64,000 nt of DNA from Saccharomyces paradoxus. Lineage: Eukaryota > Ascomycota > Saccharomycetes > Saccharomycetales > Saccharomycetaceae. Position numbers and translations under genes: made by a program. The notes beneath the pieces were generated by a model. The model did no database searches. It was not told the DNA's origin and worked only from the letters and a program-made list of their open reading frames with translations. Where the stretch lies: NCBI RefSeq assembly GCF_002079055.1, contig NC_047493.1, positions 682,001-746,000 on the forward strand, given 5' to 3'. This document shows, in pieces, positions 59,432-64,000 of this stretch (positions are counted from its first letter, which is position 1; each line of letters begins with the position of its first letter).

Positions 59432-59525
59432 CCAGCGCACTACTTATCTTTTTCTGTATACCCTTTTAATGACCTTTAGCCATGTAACAATATCTTGAGG
59501 GCAGCTAAATATCCGTTACCCTGCA

Positions 59526-59534
59526 GGTGGCAAA
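59526..59534 (+). promoter_or_regulatory. PACE element (Rpn4 site) of PRE9
   Basis: GGTGGCAAA, the exact proteasome-associated control element bound by Rpn4, 158 bp upstream of the PRE9 ATG. This is the expected regulator of proteasome subunit genes. Confidence 0.9.
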
Positions 59535-59683
59535 AATTTGTAGAGTAGAAGCATAAAAAGATGGATATTTATATAATGAGGAAACATTGGCGCAATGAAG
59601 GGGGATGGACTGCTTACTGTTGGAAGTTTTTGATCAATCTCTATCGTATAATTTATTAGTGAATAGAGTTAGTAGTGTTAAGG

Positions 59684-60460
59684 ATGGGTTCCAGAAGATA
59701 CGATTCCAGGACAACAATTTTCTCCCCTGAGGGACGTCTCTACCAAGTTGAATATGCGTTAGAATCCATTTCACATGCCGGTACTGCAATTGGGATTATG
59801 GCATCTGATGGGATTGTTCTTGCTGCAGAACGTAAAGTCACAAGTACTTTACTGGAGCAAGACACCTCTACCGAAAAACTTTACAAGTTGAATGATAAAA
59901 TTGCCGTTGCTGTTGCTGGATTAACCGCAGATGCTGAAATTCTGATAAATACGGCTAGAATTCATGCTCAAAACTACCTTAAAACCTACAATGAAGATAT
60001 ACCAGTAGAAATTTTGGTGAGAAGGTTAAGTGATATAAAACAAGGTTACACGCAACACGGCGGTTTAAGACCATTCGGTGTATCCTTTATCTACGCTGGA
60101 TATGATGATAGATACGGTTACCAACTGTATACATCCAATCCATCAGGAAACTATACAGGTTGGAAAGCTATTAGTGTTGGTGCTAACACATCAGCAGCAC
60201 AAACGCTACTTCAAATGGACTATAAAGATGATATGAAAGTTGATGATGCCATTGAACTGGCTTTGAAAACTTTATCCAAGACCACTGACAGTAGCGCGTT
60301 AACTTATGACAGATTGGAGTTTGCCACTATTAGAAAGGGTATTAATAGTGGGGAGGTGTATCAGAAGATTTTCAAGCCTCAAGAGATAAAGGATCTTTTG
60401 GTAAAGACTGGTATTACCAAGAAGGACGAAGATGAAGAAGCTGATGAAGATATGAAATAA
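59684..60460 (+). CDS. PRE9: Pre9, 20S proteasome alpha-3 subunit
   Basis: 258 residues from the ATG at 59684 (MGSRRYDSRTTIFSPEG); upstream codons in frame have only a GTG. Alpha-type subunit: the N-terminal gate segment and proteasome alpha signature (YDSRTTIFSPEGRLYQVEYA) are intact, followed by the core beta-sandwich sequence (GIMASDGIVLAAERK; AVAVAGLTADAEILI). The C-tail is acidic. Pre9 is the only non-essential 20S subunit in yeast and can be replaced by a second Pre6 (alpha-4). Confidence 0.98.
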   Translation: MGSRRYDSRTTIFSPEGRLYQVEYALESISHAGTAIGIMASDGIVLAAERKVTSTLLEQDTSTEKLYKLNDKIAVAVAGLTADAEILINTARIHAQNYLKTYNEDIPVEILVRRLSDIKQGYTQHGGLRPFGVSFIYAGYDDRYGYQLYTSNPSGNYTGWKAISVGANTSAAQTLLQMDYKDDMKVDDAIELALKTLSKTTDSSALTYDRLEFATIRKGINSGEVYQKIFKPQEIKDLLVKTGITKKDEDEEADEDMK

Positions 60461-60718
60461 GATTTGAAAGTATTATTTGACTTCATGCTTATATAAATAT
60501 GTACGCATAGAAACATATGTCTGAAATTAAAAAATGAAAAAAAAATTTACCAAGATCCCCTTCAGAGGAAACCTGCAGATCCTTTTTTGCGCAAATTTCA
60601 AGATCGGAATCGCTCGAGAGGTAAATATAAAAAAGGGCCTGCTCGTTTGGTCCACCAGTTGCTGGGACTCTGACCTTCACTTTAATTTTGGCAGCACTTC
60701 ACAAATAAACAAAAAGCC

Positions 60719-61444
60719 ATGTCTACATCACTAGTGAATCGTTCATTGAAAAATATAAGAAATGAACTAGAGTTTTTAAGGGAATCGAACGTCATATCAG
60801 GTGACACCTTCGATTTAATAAACAGCAAGTTGCCTGAAAAATGGGATGGGAATCTAGGATCACCCAGCAATGCGAATACGGAGGAGTACGTTGAAGCTTT
60901 ATATGACTTTGAAGCGCAACAAGATGGAGATCTGTCATTAAAAACAGGTGATAAAATACAAGTTTTAGAGAAAATTTCTCCAGATTGGTATAGAGGCAAG
61001 GCAAATAATAAGGTCGGAATATTCCCTGCGAACTACGTAAAACCTGCTTTTACGAGATCAGCCTCACTCAAATCTGGGGAAGCTGCTTTGAGCTCTACAG
61101 TTTCTCGTCCCACTGTTCCTCCTCCATCGTACGAACCTGCCCCCTCTCAGTATCCTTCACAGCAGGTTTCAGCACCTTATGCTCCTCCAGCAGGTTACAT
61201 GCAAGCTCCGCCTCCACAGCAACAGCAAGCTCCTTTACCATTTCCTCCACCTTTCACTAACTACTATCAACAACCACAGCAACAGTACGCTCCACCTTCA
61301 CAGCAGGTACCGGTGGAAGCACAACCACAACATAGTAGTGGAGCTAGTAGTGCATTCAAGAGTTTTGGTAGCAAATTGGGAAATGCGGCTATATTTGGTG
61401 CTGGTTCTGCTATTGGTAGTGATATCGTCAATAGCATCTTTTAG
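60719..61444 (+). CDS. LSB1: Lsb1, SH3 protein that inhibits Las17
   Basis: 241 residues. Binds and restrains the actin nucleator Las17 (WASP), with its paralogue Pin3/Lsb2. SH3 domain at about 57-113 (VEALYDFEAQQDGDLSLKTG; SPDWYRGKANNKVGIFPANY). A PPxY motif (PPSY, 135-138) fits Rsp5 ubiquitin ligase binding. The rest is Pro/Gln-rich, the region that is prion-like in Pin3, ending in a Gly/Ala/Ser tail (GAGSAIGSDIVNSIF). An AAATATAAA sequence ~90 bp upstream could be its TATA box. Confidence 0.96.
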   Translation: MSTSLVNRSLKNIRNELEFLRESNVISGDTFDLINSKLPEKWDGNLGSPSNANTEEYVEALYDFEAQQDGDLSLKTGDKIQVLEKISPDWYRGKANNKVGIFPANYVKPAFTRSASLKSGEAALSSTVSRPTVPPPSYEPAPSQYPSQQVSAPYAPPAGYMQAPPPQQQQAPLPFPPPFTNYYQQPQQQYAPPSQQVPVEAQPQHSSGASSAFKSFGSKLGNAAIFGAGSAIGSDIVNSIF

Positions 61445-62112
61445 AGTCCCCTCAAAAATCTTTTATTTCAGTAGATTTAAACTTGCTCAAGAATTTTCGT
61501 AGTTTGGGAAAGAAAGGGGATCGCACAGAATACGGACATGTGTTGATAAATTAACGGTGTGGCGTTCCGGCAGGATTTTTGAGTTTCATAATGTTAGCTA
61601 ACTTGTTGGTTGTGCAGCGCATGAAATTATTCCGTAGTACACTATATATGTTTGTATATATATATATATAGGATAAAAGGTTAGATGTGAATGTGAAACT
61701 AAACATCATTTTCTGAAGATACGACTCATTAGAAATAACGAATGTAGCGACAGTTCCAAGGTTGAATCGTTCAGGCTAAAGCAATAACCTGAAAGTGCAA
61801 CTGCGTCGGCCTCGAAGAAGCGAAGTTTATGTGAAAAATAACAGTGGGTCACTAGGGGAAGAGTACCACGAGAGAATAGGAAACGTATTTCCATGATCTC
61901 GACATTCAAAAAGTTGCATAACAATAAATAATACTTCGTTATTACGTTAAAGGGTATGTAGAAATGTCCGACTTTTTTTTTGAGATGTTTCTTAATATAA
62001 GTTATTAAAAATTAATTTATCAGAATATATTTGGGAAATTTTTATTATTTTTTGTATCATATATATCAATGACCCGACACGATCATTAATTGGACCGTAG
62101 ATTTGGATCAGC
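61445..62112. other. Convergent intergenic LSB1/TPO2
   Basis: 668 bp of 3' regions with a TA microsatellite at about 61655-61671. No gene believed; S. cerevisiae has a dubious ORF (YGR137W) here. Confidence 0.5.
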
Positions 62113-63957
62113 TCACATCTCAACACTGTCGATGGAATAGTCCTTCTTAGACAATTTATGTCTTAAACCCTTACCCCAGTAAGAAAATGCAAAAGGCAAG
62201 GCAATCATAGCAGTAGAGATGAAGGCCAATAACCAAGAACCCCAATGTAAATTCAGTTTGTGATACATTTGGATTGTGAATAATGGGAAGGCAGCACCAC
62301 CGGCAGATCTTAGGAAAACCTTTGTAGCCAACGCACTGGATGCGTATTGGACGTAGCAATCAATAATGTAATTATTCAATGAATAATAAATCAACACCAT
62401 ACCGAAACCAAAAGCTAAACCAGCTGAAGCTGGGCCAACCCAAATAATATGTTTATAAGCGGTGGCACCCAAGATCCAAAGAGCAATGGCAGCAAATGGA
62501 GCACCGATCTTGGCACCCAACAAACGATCTTCAGGAGTAGGTTTACGCTCTTTGACAATTTTTAGGTACTTGTTTTCACAGTAGAAAGTTGTAGCCAATG
62601 CCCAAAGAGCACCAATAACAATAGGAATAAACATCAAACCCACAAGATTGTCTTTGTAGCCATATAATTCACCAAAAATGACAGGGAAGGCAAAAAAGAA
62701 CGCATATAATAGAGAGTAAATCAAACACACATAGAAACAAGTGGCGACCAGAACAGGTTCAGTGACAGCGAAGTATAGAGGTCTTAACAAACAAGCTCTC
62801 ATCATTTCACTCATACTGACACCTTGAGCTTCTTGCTCAGTCATAATTTTAGGATTACCAGTCTCTTTTCTTAATCTAGCGGCCTTTCTCTTTAAGATGA
62901 CTGGAGCGTATGTTTCTGGAATGGCAGAGGAGATGATCCACATAACACCTGCAAAGGCCATATTTACCCAAAAGATCAGGTCCATACGGCCGGTAGAAAC
63001 AGAAATAAAACCGTTAACTAATGGGCCAACGACGGGACCAACATAAGGAGCAAAAGCAAAGAAGGCAATGGCCTTACCTCTTGTTTCACTTGGGAACATA
63101 TCGGCAATAGACCCACCAACTAGACATAGACCTGAAGATGACCAAACACCACATAGAAATCTACAAGCTAAAAGACAACCTAAATTGGGGGCTAAAGCGC
63201 AAGGAATGTTGAAGATGACATAAAGACCCATAGAGACAAAGTAGGCGACCCTTCTACCGTAAAGATCACTAACAGGAGACCAAATCAAAGGGCCCAGTGA
63301 GAACCCAATAACCATTAAAGAACATGATAAAATAGCGGCTTCCATACCAACATGGTACTTCTTTTCAACGGTTCCTAACCCACCACTGATGCAAGCGGAC
63401 CCGTAGGCAACGCAAATAACTAAAATGGACAACAGAACGGTGTAACTCCAACGAACCCATGCGGGCCAGTTATGGGGGTTTTCTGGATCACCAGTGACAA
63501 AAGTAACGAATTCGATCTCCGGATCCAGCTCGTTCTCACCGCTCTGATCCTCACGTTCTTCAGTTTCCTCCTCCTCCATTTCTTCCTTGCCCGTGGATGA
63601 GGAATTAGTAGCAGTACGGTTCAATTGTTTTGTTCTAGTACGCGATAAGGCAGAAGCGGTTCTACCCATGGATTGTAAGGTGGCCACTGGAACCAGTCCA
63701 GATGGAGTTTCCATGGTATATTCTTCAGGAAAGATGTTATTCTTAGCAGTTTGTGGTGCATTGATGTCAGGCACTGGAGCGGCTGAAGTGACACCCAAAT
63801 CCTGTAAGGATTTGACGGTCTCAGTCTTTGTTAACTTCAATTGATTTGTACGAGAATTGGTTTTTGCGGGGACGTACTGTTGAGGCTGTTGGCCCTCAAC
63901 ATCCACCATGGAGGTATTTTGCGAGTTGAATGAAACAACAGATTCTTGATCACTCAT
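62113..63957 (-). CDS. TPO2: Tpo2, plasma-membrane polyamine exporter (MFS, DHA1)
   Basis: 614 residues, the S. cerevisiae length. Drug:H+ antiporter that exports polyamines such as spermine and acetic-acid-related substrates; paralogue Tpo3. Cytosolic N-tail (1-165) with a motif PDINAPQT ... FPEEYTMETPSGLVPVATL at 63-94 followed by Ser/Arg-rich sequence, and an acidic run before the first helix. Twelve membrane helices from ~168 to ~600; DHA1 signatures include DLYGRRVAYF in the 2-3 loop and the GPVVGPLVNGFI helix-5 motif. Its complete start (63957) lies 43 bp from the window edge, so the promoter is outside. Confidence 0.95.
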   Translation of the reverse strand: MSDQESVVSFNSQNTSMVDVEGQQPQQYVPAKTNSRTNQLKLTKTETVKSLQDLGVTSAAPVPDINAPQTAKNNIFPEEYTMETPSGLVPVATLQSMGRTASALSRTRTKQLNRTATNSSSTGKEEMEEEETEEREDQSGENELDPEIEFVTFVTGDPENPHNWPAWVRWSYTVLLSILVICVAYGSACISGGLGTVEKKYHVGMEAAILSCSLMVIGFSLGPLIWSPVSDLYGRRVAYFVSMGLYVIFNIPCALAPNLGCLLACRFLCGVWSSSGLCLVGGSIADMFPSETRGKAIAFFAFAPYVGPVVGPLVNGFISVSTGRMDLIFWVNMAFAGVMWIISSAIPETYAPVILKRKAARLRKETGNPKIMTEQEAQGVSMSEMMRACLLRPLYFAVTEPVLVATCFYVCLIYSLLYAFFFAFPVIFGELYGYKDNLVGLMFIPIVIGALWALATTFYCENKYLKIVKERKPTPEDRLLGAKIGAPFAAIALWILGATAYKHIIWVGPASAGLAFGFGMVLIYYSLNNYIIDCYVQYASSALATKVFLRSAGGAAFPLFTIQMYHKLNLHWGSWLLAFISTAMIALPFAFSYWGKGLRHKLSKKDYSIDSVEM

Positions 63958-64000
63958 ATTTCTTTTGTGTATTATTTTTGTGATTAGTTATTAGAAGGAA

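Noticed and set aside
60622-60632. TAAATATAAAA, a perfect 11-base ARS consensus on the - strand
   Set aside because: The wider ARS consensus does not continue, and the position ~90 bp before LSB1 fits a TATA box better. No replication origin could be supported by eye anywhere in the window.
61655-61671. TA microsatellite between LSB1 and TPO2
   Set aside because: Simple AT repeat typical of yeast 3' regions; no other signal attached.
1-64000. CRISPR arrays, prophage, bacterial-type operons, horizontally acquired clusters
   Set aside because: None seen. Gene content, splicing signals and tRNA/Ty context are uniformly Saccharomyces nuclear DNA, with no compositional break noticed.

Overview
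The window is nuclear DNA of a budding yeast of the Saccharomyces sensu stricto group. It is collinear with the right arm of S. cerevisiae chromosome VII, from NOP7 (YGR103W, cut by the left edge) to TPO2 (YGR138C, complete at the right edge). Evidence: gene order and orientation match the YGR103W-YGR138C block gene by gene, the RPS23A intron has the canonical GTATGT / TACTAAC / CAG signals, and Ty1/Ty2-type delta and Ty4-type tau LTRs sit beside tRNA genes. Many proteins differ from the S288C versions I remember at a few percent of positions (Clb1 N-terminus, Dam1, Utp8, Pex4), and a Ty3 copy I remember at the tRNA-Cys gene is absent. This fits S. paradoxus or another close relative better than S288C itself. 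Species is inference; gene identities are firm.

Layout. 1-3.7 kb: NOP7 (partial), SRB5/MED18, VMA21, VOA1. 3.7-8 kb: gene-poor stretch with a hairpin plus T21 tract, tRNA-Leu(GAG), tRNA-Lys(UUU) with intron, a tau LTR and delta LTRs, then the CLB1 promoter. 8-11 kb: convergent cyclins CLB1 and CLB6. 11.5-12 kb: tRNA-Cys and an inverted delta. 12.2-24.9 kb: CLD1, YGR111W, SHY1, DAM1, SPT6, YGR117C. 25-31.4 kb: RPS23A (spliced), NUP57, COG2, tRNA-Asn, MEP1. 32-38 kb: YGR122W, a second delta/tau/delta cluster, tRNA-Arg(UCU), PPT1, an old delta and tRNA-Ile(AAU). 38-64 kb: dense run ASN2, VSB1 (YGR125W), YGR126W, YGR127W, UTP8, SYF2, YGR130C, FHN1, PHB1, PEX4, CAF130, PRE9, LSB1, TPO2.

The genes are ordinary housekeeping and regulatory loci (ribosome assembly, Mediator, V-ATPase assembly, cyclins, cardiolipin remodelling, cytochrome oxidase assembly, kinetochore, chromatin, nuclear pore, Golgi tethering, ammonium uptake, asparagine synthesis, proteasome, peroxisome). 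There is no operon-like system. As I remember the S. cerevisiae duplicates, CLB1/CLB6, RPS23A, MEP1, ASN2, FHN1, LSB1 and TPO2 all have partners in the same order on chromosome XVI (CLB2/CLB5, RPS23B, MEP3, ASN1, NCE102, PIN3, TPO3). The window is therefore one side of a whole-genome-duplication block.

I see no wholly new biological system. The observations most worth a check are: a motif shared between YGR126W and the N-terminus of Tpo2; a C at position 33 in the tRNA-Leu(GAG) anticodon loop; a Forkhead-Mcm1-Forkhead palindrome upstream of CLB1; a PEX4 5' end that rules out the upstream start used for S. cerevisiae; inverted deltas bracketing CLB1-CLB6; and an isolated hairpin plus T21 tract near 3.95 kb.
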